From positions 431,390 to 495,389 of the forward strand of contig NZ_KE384358.1 in NCBI RefSeq assembly GCF_000425385.1: a DNA stretch of 64,000 bases, in the 5' to 3' direction. The position numbers and the translations under genes are program-made. The notes under the pieces were generated by a model. The model was not told where the DNA came from. It worked only from the letters and a program-made list of their open reading frames with translations, and ran no database searches. The DNA is from Pseudoduganella violaceinigra DSM 15887. Lineage in GTDB: Bacteria; Pseudomonadota; Gammaproteobacteria; Burkholderiales; Burkholderiaceae_D. Positions 51,781 through 59,550 of this stretch are shown here, in pieces (the first letter of the stretch is position 1; every line of letters starts with the position of its first letter).

Positions 51781-52023
51781 TCAGAAATAAGAGAAAGCGT
51801 CGATCAACGATTGCGCAGCACGCCGGATCCCCTGGCGCGCCGGCAACCGTTTAACCAGCGTCTGGTACAAGAAGACAGGAAGCAGCCAGAAACCGATCAC
51901 AAGGCCTTCAACTGCAATCATGCCAAGCGCAATCGAAGGCGCCAGAAAGAGCAAGGCCAATAACGCCACCTGAATCCATGCAAGGATCTTCAGCCATGGC
52001 GTGTCGTCTTCCGGCGCAGCCAT
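51781..52023 (-). CDS. Small two-helix membrane protein
   Basis: An 80-residue protein with two hydrophobic helices (LAWIQVALLALLFLAPSIALG and IAVEGLVIGFWLLPVFLY, in parts) and a basic C terminus. No family recognised. It lies 12 bases after the carboxypeptidase gene and 14 before CYTH, all on the minus strand, so the four genes 53160-51007 may be co-transcribed. Confidence 0.62.
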   Translation of the reverse strand: MAAPEDDTPWLKILAWIQVALLALLFLAPSIALGMIAVEGLVIGFWLLPVFLYQTLVKRLPARQGIRRAAQSLIDAFSYF

Positions 52024-52035
52024 GGCCTTGGCGTC

Positions 52036-53160
52036 TTATTCGTCCAGCGACAACAGGATAGGCTGCAGGATCGCCGCGCCCAGTGCCGCACTGCGGGCGC
52101 CGTTCCAGCCGACGCTCGGCACCGGCAGGTCCGCGTTATCCTTGAACGGCATTTCCAAGGTCAGCGACAGCACCTGGAAGTGGTGGCCGATGTACTTGGA
52201 AGCCAAGGTCAGCATGTCCTCCTTGTACTTGGAAGGCGCATAGCCCACCGCGTCCTGGAAGTCAGGCGTCGCATTCTTGTAGCGGTTGATGAAGTTCTTC
52301 TGGCGCGCCATCTGCTCCGGCGTGAAGTTCTCCAGCATTTCATTGCCGGCCACGAAGTTGTAAGGCAGCGCCTCGTCGCCGTGGATGTCGAAGAACATGT
52401 CGACGCCGGTTGCGTGGATCTTCTCTTTCACGCACAGCACTTCCGGCGAACGCTCCAGGGTCGGGGTCATCCACTCGCGGTTCAGGTTGGCGCCGGCCGC
52501 GTTGGTGCGCAGATTGCCGCGGACCGAGCCGTCCGGATTCATGTTCGGCACGATGTAGAAGCAGCAGCGCTGCAGCAGCTTGCGCGCGATCGGGTTGGCG
52601 TCGTCCAGCAAGGAATCGATCAGGCCTTCGATGAACCATTCAGCCATCGATTCGCCCGGGTGCTGGCGCGCGATGAACCAGATTTTCTTTTCGGCTTCCG
52701 GTTCGCCGATGACGACCAGGTTCATGTCGCGGCCGTCGATCGAGGAGCCGATATCGAGCACGCGTGCGATCGGGTTTTCAGCCACTTCGCCCAGCAGGCG
52801 CAGGTGGCGCTCCCAGGAATACGGCTCGAAATAGGCGTAGTACACGCTGTCGTTGTGCGGCGTGTGCTTGATGGTCATGACCTGGCCATCGAAGGAGGTT
52901 GGGACGCGGAACCAGTTTTCGCCGTCGTAGCTGGCGGCAGCGTTGTAGTCTTCGAAGCCTTTGGCGTAGGTGGCGTCGCCCGCGTTCAGGAATTTCATCG
53001 TCACAGCTTCGCCACGCGCGCCCTGCAGGCGGAAGTGGAACCACTGGTGGATGTCGGCGGCGTTGTCCTTGCGGAGTTTCAGTTCGATGTTCGCGGCGTT
53101 GTCGGCGCGGACTACTTCGATGGCGCCAGAGTCGAAATTCTGGCTGATTTTGATGGTCAT
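52036..53160 (-). CDS. M14-type zinc carboxypeptidase, cytosolic (CCP-like) group
   Basis: A 374-residue protein. Residues about 1-110 form the beta-rich N-terminal domain typical of cytosolic carboxypeptidases, ending in ENWFRVPTSFDGQV. The peptidase domain follows with the zinc motif RQHPGESMAEW (HxxE), NPDGSVRGNLRTNAAGANLNREW (in parts) with the substrate Arg/Asn, FFDIHGDEALPYNF (second zinc His) and a late LTLEMPFKDN glutamate. Eukaryotic CCPs remove Glu from tubulin; bacterial targets are unknown. No signal peptide. The start at 53160 lies at the family N terminus. Confidence 0.88.
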   Translation of the reverse strand: MTIKISQNFDSGAIEVVRADNAANIELKLRKDNAADIHQWFHFRLQGARGEAVTMKFLNAGDATYAKGFEDYNAAASYDGENWFRVPTSFDGQVMTIKHTPHNDSVYYAYFEPYSWERHLRLLGEVAENPIARVLDIGSSIDGRDMNLVVIGEPEAEKKIWFIARQHPGESMAEWFIEGLIDSLLDDANPIARKLLQRCCFYIVPNMNPDGSVRGNLRTNAAGANLNREWMTPTLERSPEVLCVKEKIHATGVDMFFDIHGDEALPYNFVAGNEMLENFTPEQMARQKNFINRYKNATPDFQDAVGYAPSKYKEDMLTLASKYIGHHFQVLSLTLEMPFKDNADLPVPSVGWNGARSAALGAAILQPILLSLDE

Positions 53161-53206
53161 TGCAGTCCCGTTCAGATGCTTGGGTTGATCGGAACCGCTA
53201 TTGTAC

Positions 53207-53315
53207 ACACCCAAACCGGTCAGGCGGGGCCCGACCCGCAGGGTCAGGCCCCGGTGACGCGGCGGATGCGGGCCAGGTGCCTGCCCCTGCGGGTCTGGCA
53301 CCGGTTTGCCGGTGT
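53207..53315. repeat. Palindromic intergenic repeat (copy 4)
   Basis: A long block between the carboxypeptidase and catalase genes with AAACCGGTCAGGC and TGGCACCGGTTTGCCGG ends, and inner GGGGCCCGACCCGCAGGGTCAGG and GTGCCTGCCCCTGCGGGTC (in parts) hairpin-forming units. It is a diverged copy of the AACCGG family with different inner arms. Confidence 0.6.
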
Positions 53316-54779
53316 TCAGTCGGCGTTGCGGCCGCGCGCCTTCAACGCGGCCCTGACGCCGGCGCCATAAGCAGCATCGGCCTGGTCGAAATGCCCAAGC
53401 TGACGCTGGATGATCTCCTCGCTGACCTGGCTCAGCGGCCCGGCAATATTATCGAACAGGTTCAGCTTCTCCTGCGCCGGCATGAGCCGGAACAGGTTCC
53501 CGGCCTGCGTGTAGTCGTCTTCCTTGCCGCGTCCATCGTAGCGCCCCGCGCCGCCGTTCAGCGCCAGCGCCGGCTCGCCATGGCCCATGCCCTGCGGGTT
53601 GCTGCCGGCCGCCTCGGTTGCGGCATAGTTCTGCTCCGCCCCGCCCACGCCCATGGCCATCGCCCCGTCGCGCTGCTGGTGATGGAAGGGGCAGCGCGGC
53701 GCATTCACAGGCAGGTGCTGGTGGTTCGTGCCCACCCGGTACAGCTGCGCGTCGTGATAGGCAAACAGGCGCGCCTGCAGCATCTTGTCCGGCGAGTAGC
53801 CCATGCCGGGCACCACATTGGCGGGCGACAGCGCCGCCTGCTCCACTTCCGCGTGGTAATTGACAGGATTGCGGTTGAGCTCCAGCACGCCGACGGGAAG
53901 CAGCGGGAAGTCCGCATGCGGCCAGACCTTGGTCAGGTCGAAGGGATTCCAGCCGGTGCGCTGTTCCCACGCTGCCAGCTGCTGCTCGGTTGCCACCTGC
54001 AGCTTGACCTCCCACTGCGGGAAGTTGCCGCTGGCGATGGCGTTGAACAGGTCGCGCTGCGCATGGTCCGGGTCCGCGCCCGCCAGGCGCGCCGCTTCGG
54101 CCGCGCTCAGGTTCCTGATGCCCTGTTTGGTCTTGAGGTGCCATTTGACGTAGACGCGTTCACCGGCGGCGTTGATCAGGCTGAAAGTATGGCTGCCGAA
54201 ACCGTCCATGTGGCGATAGCCGTCCGGCGTGCCGCGGTCGCTGAACAGCATGGTGACCTGGTGCAGCGATTCCGGCGTTTTGCTCCAGAAGTCGAACATC
54301 ATGGTCGGCGACTTCAGGTTGGTTTGCGGGTCGCGCTTCTGAGTATGGATGAAGTCGGGGAACTTGATGCCGTCCTTGATGAAGAACATCGGCGTGTTAT
54401 TGCCCACCAGGTCCCAGTTCCCCTCTTCCGTGTAGAAGCGGACCGCGAAACCGCGCGGATCGCGCTCGGTATCGGCGCTACCGCGCTCGCCGCCCACGGT
54501 GGAGAAACGCACAAAGGTCTCGGTCTGCTTGCCGACGGCGGCGAACAACCTGGCCTTGGTGTATTTGCTGATGTCGTGGGTGACGGTGAAAGTGCCGTAG
54601 GCGCCGGAGCCTTTGGCGTGGACAACGCGTTCGGGAATGCGCTCGCGGTTGAAATGCTGGAGCTTTTCAATCAGGTGGAAGTCTTGCAGCAGGACGGGGC
54701 CACGCGGGCCGGCAGTCAGCGAATTCTGGTTATCTGCGACGGGAACGCCGGATGCGGTGGTAATAGGGGGCTGGCTCAT
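53316..54779 (-). CDS. Monofunctional heme catalase (clade 3)
   Basis: A 487-residue catalase. The heme pocket contains HAKGSGAYGTFTVTHD (distal His), RFSTVGGERGSADTERDPRG (in parts) and the proximal Tyr in RLFAYHDAQLYRVGTNHQ. PQREV-like C-terminal extension is absent, matching small-subunit clade 3 enzymes. It decomposes hydrogen peroxide. No OxyR site was recognised in the 86-base upstream gap. Confidence 0.95.
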   Translation of the reverse strand: MSQPPITTASGVPVADNQNSLTAGPRGPVLLQDFHLIEKLQHFNRERIPERVVHAKGSGAYGTFTVTHDISKYTKARLFAAVGKQTETFVRFSTVGGERGSADTERDPRGFAVRFYTEEGNWDLVGNNTPMFFIKDGIKFPDFIHTQKRDPQTNLKSPTMMFDFWSKTPESLHQVTMLFSDRGTPDGYRHMDGFGSHTFSLINAAGERVYVKWHLKTKQGIRNLSAAEAARLAGADPDHAQRDLFNAIASGNFPQWEVKLQVATEQQLAAWEQRTGWNPFDLTKVWPHADFPLLPVGVLELNRNPVNYHAEVEQAALSPANVVPGMGYSPDKMLQARLFAYHDAQLYRVGTNHQHLPVNAPRCPFHHQQRDGAMAMGVGGAEQNYAATEAAGSNPQGMGHGEPALALNGGAGRYDGRGKEDDYTQAGNLFRLMPAQEKLNLFDNIAGPLSQVSEEIIQRQLGHFDQADAAYGAGVRAALKARGRNAD

Positions 54780-54865
54780 TTACTGGCTCCTTCATGTGAT
54801 CGGTGAAAACATTCTAAAGAGACACGGACAATTAATAAATTTAATTAAAACTATGAAATCAATAG

Positions 54866-55939
54866 TCAAAACCGTTCATGGATCGCAATGCCCTCGAAAG
54901 TGTCCGCCGCTGCAGTCCAGGGCCTGGCCTTGAACACCCGCTGCGCGTCTGCGTAGCCGGCCTGCCAGCGCTGGCTAATGCCGGTGCGCGAGAAGTCGAT
55001 GTCCTTGGTGTGGTCCTCGCAATGGAGATGCGGGGCCTTTAGCAGCACCACATGCATGGACGTGCCGCAGCCCCACAGCGCCAGCTCGCGCACGTCCGGC
55101 GCGGTACGCACCTCCTCCGGCAGCTTCATCGCCAGCTCGCGGATCACGCGCCGCAGGCGGTGCAGCTTGCGCTGCTGCTCGATGTGGCTGGCGCGGCTGG
55201 CGTACTGGATTTCCTTTTGCTTTTCCAGCACATCGAGCACGCTTTGCGGCTCGCTGCCGTCGGGGTTCCATACCTGGACCGAGAAGATCACCGAGTCGCG
55301 GCGCGGCTCGTCGTCCAACACCGCTTCGATCGGGGTGTTGGAGTAAATGCCGCCGTCCCAATACGGCTCGCTGCCGATGCGCACCGCCGGAAACGCGGGC
55401 GGGATCGCCCCCGAAGCGATGATGTGCGACAGCTCCAGCGCCTCCTTGCCGGAATCGAAATAGCGCATCACGCCGTTGCGGGCATTCACGGCACCGACGG
55501 TCAGGCGCGTGTGGCGCTCGTTCAGGTAATCCATGTCCACCAGCCCTTCCAGCGTGCTGCGCAGCGCATTGGTGCGATAGAAAGCGGCATTTTCCACACC
55601 CAGCGGCGCGGCCGGATTCCACCATGCGATCGGGTTCGGATCGAAGAAAGCAGGAATCCCTTGCGTCAATGTCAGCGCATTGACGAAGGCGGGCGGCAGG
55701 CTCCCGAATAGTTCGTTGCGCTCCATCGCATCCCAGAAAGCGCGCAGGCGCGGCAAGCGCTGCTGCGGCGGATTACCGGCAATAATGGCGCCGTTCAGTG
55801 CGCCGATCGAGGTGCCGATCACCCAGTCCGGCTCGACGCCCGCTTCATGCATGGCCTGGTAGACCCCAAGCTGGTAGGCGCCGAGCGCGCCGCCGCCCTG
55901 CAGCACCAGCACGACCTGTCCCGGAATGCCTTGCTTCAC
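54866..55939 (-). CDS. Patatin-like phospholipase
   Basis: A 357-residue patatin-family serine lipase. The oxyanion hole is VLQGGGALGAYQLGVY, the nucleophile elbow GTSIGALNGAIIAG (GxSxG), and the catalytic Asp is in YWDGGIYSNTP. The Asp-Gly pair is intact, so it should be active on membrane lipids. The start shares 4 bases with the upstream outer-membrane-like gene, and no signal peptide is evident, so it is probably cytoplasmic or secreted through another route. Confidence 0.9.
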   Translation of the reverse strand: MKQGIPGQVVLVLQGGGALGAYQLGVYQAMHEAGVEPDWVIGTSIGALNGAIIAGNPPQQRLPRLRAFWDAMERNELFGSLPPAFVNALTLTQGIPAFFDPNPIAWWNPAAPLGVENAAFYRTNALRSTLEGLVDMDYLNERHTRLTVGAVNARNGVMRYFDSGKEALELSHIIASGAIPPAFPAVRIGSEPYWDGGIYSNTPIEAVLDDEPRRDSVIFSVQVWNPDGSEPQSVLDVLEKQKEIQYASRASHIEQQRKLHRLRRVIRELAMKLPEEVRTAPDVRELALWGCGTSMHVVLLKAPHLHCEDHTKDIDFSRTGISQRWQAGYADAQRVFKARPWTAAADTFEGIAIHERF

Positions 55940-56682
55940 ATGCGCACCGACAGACCGACCGTGAATGCCAGGTCCGGCGTATGGCGATTCAGTCCGACCA
56001 TGAAACCGGCGTCAAGATGCAGGTCGCGCGTCAGCGAATAGCCGCCGCCGAAGTCGAAGCTGGAGGTGCTGCCGCCGTCGCGCGAACGGGCAATGCGCGG
56101 CGCGGCCAGTTCGACGAACGCGTAGGTGCGCTCGCTCAGGCTCTTCGCCAGCGTGACGCCGAACATGGCGGTGGAGACATGGCGGCCGCGCTCGTCGCGG
56201 TCAAGGTAGTAGCCGGGCATGACGCCGAGCGTCAACTCATGCGGCAGGTCCCACTCCATCGGCACCCGCAGCGACGGACGCGTGCCATTGCCTTTGAATT
56301 CGCGTGAACCGCTGGCGAAGTCCGCCTGCATGATCAAGCCCACGGAAGGTGTACTCCCCTCCCCGTCGCGCAAATGCCATTTGACGCTCAGCGCCGTATC
56401 CGCCCAGCCATGCGGACGGGCGGGATCGCTACGGTCGGTCACGCGGCCGTCCGAATCGAGGCGCAATTCCAGGTTATCCGCCAAGCCTACCCGCAGCAGT
56501 AATGGCGTGCTGCGGTCTTCCTTTGACTGCTGGAAGCCGGTCTCCAATTGCAGGCGTCCCTTGCCGACGACATCCGGCGAATCCACGAAATCAGGGCGGT
56601 CGGTGGAGATCCAAGTATCAGGTTCCGCCGCCGCGCAGCACAAAGGCACGGCTAGCGCAGCACACATCACACGTTTCAGCAT
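55936..56682 (-). CDS. Outer-membrane beta-barrel transporter-like protein
   Basis: A 248-residue exported protein with a signal peptide (MLKRVMCAALAVPLCCAAAEP). ISTDRPDFVDSPDVVGKGRLQLETGF and DNLELRLDSDGRVTD-type strands (in parts) are typical of the MetA/phenol-degradation-type beta-barrel transporters, ending with LAFTVGLSVRM, a terminal aromatic/Met beta signal. GGAGGGTGGA precedes the ATG at 56682. It is translationally coupled to the patatin gene. Confidence 0.75.
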   Translation of the reverse strand: MLKRVMCAALAVPLCCAAAEPDTWISTDRPDFVDSPDVVGKGRLQLETGFQQSKEDRSTPLLLRVGLADNLELRLDSDGRVTDRSDPARPHGWADTALSVKWHLRDGEGSTPSVGLIMQADFASGSREFKGNGTRPSLRVPMEWDLPHELTLGVMPGYYLDRDERGRHVSTAMFGVTLAKSLSERTYAFVELAAPRIARSRDGGSTSSFDFGGGYSLTRDLHLDAGFMVGLNRHTPDLAFTVGLSVRM

Positions 56683-56744
56683 TCCACCCTCCGCAAGATT
56701 TCTGGCATAGGATAGAAATATGCCATTAATACCAAAGATCAACA

Positions 56745-57098
56745 ATGAAGCTGAACCATATTGATTTGCCGGTATCCGATCTGGTAGCTGCGGCAGACTA
56801 CTTCCAGCGCGGTTTCGGCTTTGAACGGATAGCGGCACCTGCCGACGGCATGGCGATCCTGCGCGGTACAGACGGTTTCGCGCTGATCCTGCAGCAGGTC
56901 GCCAAAGCTGAGTACCCGGACGGTTTCCATATCGGCTTCCTGCAGCCATCTGACGAGGCCGTCCACGCCGCTTACCAGCGCCTGGCCGACGCCGGACTGC
57001 CCCTTCCCCCGGCCCCGGCGCTCAGCCATGGCTGTCTCGCATTCTGGTGCCATGCTCCCGGCGGCATCCTCATCGAAGTCAGCCACCGCTCCGGCTAA
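56745..57098 (+). CDS. VOC/glyoxalase superfamily protein
   Basis: A 117-residue single-VOC-module protein. The opening MKLNHIDLPVSDLVAAADYFQRGFGF supplies the first metal His; GMAILRGTDGFALILQQ and HIGFLQPSDEAVHAAYQRLADAG (in parts) follow, ending in CHAPGGILIEVS with the last Glu. Members handle metals and small metabolites or confer drug resistance by binding. Function here is not predictable. Confidence 0.88.
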   Translation: MKLNHIDLPVSDLVAAADYFQRGFGFERIAAPADGMAILRGTDGFALILQQVAKAEYPDGFHIGFLQPSDEAVHAAYQRLADAGLPLPPAPALSHGCLAFWCHAPGGILIEVSHRSG

Positions 57099-57191
57099 TT
57101 CGCCGGAACATTCCGCCAGCTTTGCAGTCCAAGGTCAAAGCACCGCCCCAAGTCCTGCTCCACAGTTGCGCAATGACCAGTGGAGGCGGCG

Positions 57192-57812
57192 ATGGAAAAT
57201 GACGCGAAAATTGCAAAGCTGGAGGTCAATGTGGACACCCAGAGCGTCTCGATCGCTGAACTGAAAGGAATGTACGAGCGCATCCTCGCCGAACTGCGTC
57301 AAAGCAATGCAGAGCAACGCGACCATTCCGAGCAACTTCGGGAAAGGCATGAGCAGAACCTCGCCGCCCAGCGGGACCGTACTGATCGCCAGGTCGCCGA
57401 GCTGCGAAAATATACTGACGAACAAGTTGAAAAATTGCGCGACCACACCGATCGCCAAGTGGCGGCATTGCGCGACCATAGCGAACGGCAGCTTGCTGAG
57501 CAACGGAAATATACTGATCATCAAGTTGCTGAACAACGAAAATACAACGAGCAACAGTCCACCGAACTTCGCCATTACATTGATCAGCAGAATAAATACT
57601 TTGAACAGCGTCTTTCCGAGGAGCGCAGATATACCGACTATCAGGTAGAAATTCTACGCGCTGAAACCGCTCGCCGCGAGGACAAGTTCGATGTCCTGAA
57701 TGCCAGCTTGCGGAATGATATGAACCGTCACTCCCGCTGGACAACAGGCGCGATCCTCACCATGACCGGCCTGATCATCGCCATCTATTCCAAACTGCTG
57801 GGCCTATACTGA
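57192..57812 (+). CDS. Hendecad coiled-coil protein with C-terminal membrane anchor
   Basis: A 206-residue protein. From about residue 57 to 130 it consists of 11-residue repeats of the type RTDRQVAELRK / YTDEQVEKLRD / HTDRQVAALRD / YTDHQVAEQRK, at least seven units. Eleven-residue repeats make right-handed coiled coils. A C-terminal membrane helix (TTGAILTMTGLIIAIYSKLLG) anchors it. GGAGGCGG before the ATG fixes the start. It resembles no family I can name; the small gene at 51007 shares the helix plus TM plan. It overlaps the convergent phosphoesterase gene by 9 bases. Confidence 0.72.
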   Translation: MENDAKIAKLEVNVDTQSVSIAELKGMYERILAELRQSNAEQRDHSEQLRERHEQNLAAQRDRTDRQVAELRKYTDEQVEKLRDHTDRQVAALRDHSERQLAEQRKYTDHQVAEQRKYNEQQSTELRHYIDQQNKYFEQRLSEERRYTDYQVEILRAETARREDKFDVLNASLRNDMNRHSRWTTGAILTMTGLIIAIYSKLLGLY

Positions 57813-58544
57813 CATCCGCCCGGTGCGCAAGGCAAACGCCCAGTCCGGACGTCCGTGGCATTGCGCCACTTCCCCCGCCGCATTCCAGTCGTAGGCAATC
57901 GCGTACTGCTCTACCGCCCAGCCACCTGCCGAGCGCTCCACAATCGCGTAACGCGCATGCGGCGTCCCATTCTCCGCCTTATGCGGATAAGGCAAGTCAT
58001 CGCCATAAGCCTGCAAGCCAACGCTGCCGGGGTTCACGACCAGGCGCCCATCGTCGAGCAGCACGGAACGCGGCACATGCGTATGTCCGCACAGGATCAG
58101 CGAAGCTTGCACATCGCCTGCCCGCTCCAGCACCTCGGCATAAGTCGCCGCGCGCTGACCTTCCGGATCGACCGACTCCATCCAGTACACCAGGTCAGAA
58201 CCTGGGGTGCCATGCACCATCAGCACATCATCCTCCAAGCGCAGGGACGATGGCAGGGAGGCGATCCACTCCCTGTGCGCTGATGCGATATGCTCATGCG
58301 CCCAGCGATCCGAGGCGCCCATTCGCGCCGGATCGTGCTCCAGCACCTGGCGTTCGTGGTTGCCGCGAATCGTCGGCAAACTTAAGGCCATCAGGCGATC
58401 GGCCGTCTCCGCCGGCAGCAAAGGGCCGGACAGGATATCGCCCAGGTTGATCGTTAGGTCCACCTGCCGCCTGCCGATATCGGCCAACACCGCATCCAGC
58501 GCCCACAGGTTTCCATGAATATCCGACAGCACCGCAATTCGCAT
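57804..58544 (-). CDS. Metallophosphoesterase (calcineurin-like)
   Basis: A 246-residue phosphoesterase of the YfcE/DUF2163-like MPE group. Motif I is VLSDIHGNLWAL, motif II NLGDILSGP, motif III RGNHERQVLEH, motif IV LCGHTHVP, and a final PGSVG loop. All metal ligands are present. AAAGGA precedes the ATG at 58544. Small phosphodiester substrates are typical for the family. Confidence 0.9.
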   Translation of the reverse strand: MRIAVLSDIHGNLWALDAVLADIGRRQVDLTINLGDILSGPLLPAETADRLMALSLPTIRGNHERQVLEHDPARMGASDRWAHEHIASAHREWIASLPSSLRLEDDVLMVHGTPGSDLVYWMESVDPEGQRAATYAEVLERAGDVQASLILCGHTHVPRSVLLDDGRLVVNPGSVGLQAYGDDLPYPHKAENGTPHARYAIVERSAGGWAVEQYAIAYDWNAAGEVAQCHGRPDWAFALRTGRMSV

Positions 58545-58683
58545 CTTCCTTTGCTCCACCTACGACGACAGCAGCCACTTTATACAAAAAGCGGCATGCG
58601 CGCTCGCCGCCACCAAAAGTAGCAGACAAATAGGAACGTGGGAGAACTTCGAGGAGGCCGGCATCGAGCCTGGCCATAAAATT

Positions 58684-58708
58684 CAAAAGCCAGCTTTCGC
58701 TGGCTTTC
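58684..58708 (-). terminator. Terminator of the small gene at 58707-58913
   Basis: On the minus strand AAAGCCAGC, loop GAAA, GCTGGCTTT, then TTGAATTTT. The stem starts within the stop codon of the small gene. Confidence 0.75.
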
Positions 58709-58913
58709 AGTTACCGCTCAAGGCATCGGCTATCTTATCCATCTGCGACGCCTTGGCGATTGCGTTGGCAGGCTTTTTCGCCGGTGCTTCCTTGGCCTGT
58801 GCAGGCGCCGGCACTGGCAAGGTTGAAGCCACGCGCACCGTATCCATCGCGTACATGGAAGCGGCAAGCCCCATTACTCCGATCAATGTCCAGCGCACCC
58901 ACCAGGAAAGCAT
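58707..58913 (-). CDS. Small single-helix membrane protein
   Basis: A 68-residue protein with one N-terminal membrane helix (WWVRWTLIGVMGLAASMYA) and an Ala/Pro/Lys-rich tail ending KASQMDKIADALSGN. GGAGG sits 5 bases before the ATG at 58913. Unknown function. Confidence 0.55.
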   Translation of the reverse strand: MLSWWVRWTLIGVMGLAASMYAMDTVRVASTLPVPAPAQAKEAPAKKPANAIAKASQMDKIADALSGN

Positions 58914-59003
58914 AATAACCTCCGGCAATCATCTCTATTAAACAGTTTAGTGTTGAGATTTGCCGAGAAACTATTGAATTGTCACGCCTGGAGAAAAAGT
59001 TTT

Positions 59004-59408
59004 TTACTGTTGAGGTTGTTGTGCCATGTAGACCAGCTCCCAGATATGGCCATCCAGGTCTTCGAAACCGTGGGCGTACATGAAGCCATAGTCCTTCGGC
59101 TCGCGCAGCGACTTACCGCCTGCGGCAATCGCCTTGCGTACCAGCTCATCGACTTCTTCGCGGCTTTCGCAGGACAGGCATACCAGCACTTCGGACGCTT
59201 CCTTGGCATTGACGATCGGCTTGGTGGTGAAAGTGCGGAAGAACTCCTCCTTCAACAGCATGGCGTAGATGCTGCCGTCGTGAATCACCATGCTGGCGGC
59301 GTTTTCATCGGTGAACTGCGGATTGAAGGTATAGCCCAGGGCGGCGAAGAATTCCTTCGACTTATCCAGGTTCTTGACGGACAGGTTGACGAAGATCTGC
59401 TTGTTCAT
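59004..59408 (-). CDS. VOC/PhnB-like protein
   Basis: A 134-residue glyoxalase-fold protein of the extradiol-dioxygenase/VOC type: FVNLSVKNLDKSKEFFAALGYTFNPQFTDENAASMVI (in parts), KEASEVLVCLSCESREEVDELVRKA, then MYAHGFEDLDGHIWELVYM with the metal-side Glu. Similar proteins are annotated lactoylglutathione-lyase-like. It stands alone on the minus strand. Confidence 0.88.
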   Translation of the reverse strand: MNKQIFVNLSVKNLDKSKEFFAALGYTFNPQFTDENAASMVIHDGSIYAMLLKEEFFRTFTTKPIVNAKEASEVLVCLSCESREEVDELVRKAIAAGGKSLREPKDYGFMYAHGFEDLDGHIWELVYMAQQPQQ

Positions 59409-59509
59409 GTTGGCCTCTCAAAAAGGGATTTACAGGGTGGTTTGTAATCCTACGACGAGGCAGCATTCCAGAATTCGACATCAAACGCAAAAAATTTTGA
59501 ATCTTTTTT

Positions 59510-59544
59510 GGGGCGGGCGGCCGTACATCACCGTCGCCCGCCCC
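59510..59544. repeat. GC-rich hairpin after the 705-residue gene
   Basis: GGGGCGGGCG and CGCCCGCCCC arms, 10-bp perfect stem with a 15-base loop, flanked by an A/T-run (ATTTTGAATCTTTTTT). On the plus strand a T-run precedes it, on the minus strand an A-run follows, so its direction as a terminator is unclear. Confidence 0.55.
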
Positions 59545-59550
59545 TTTCCG

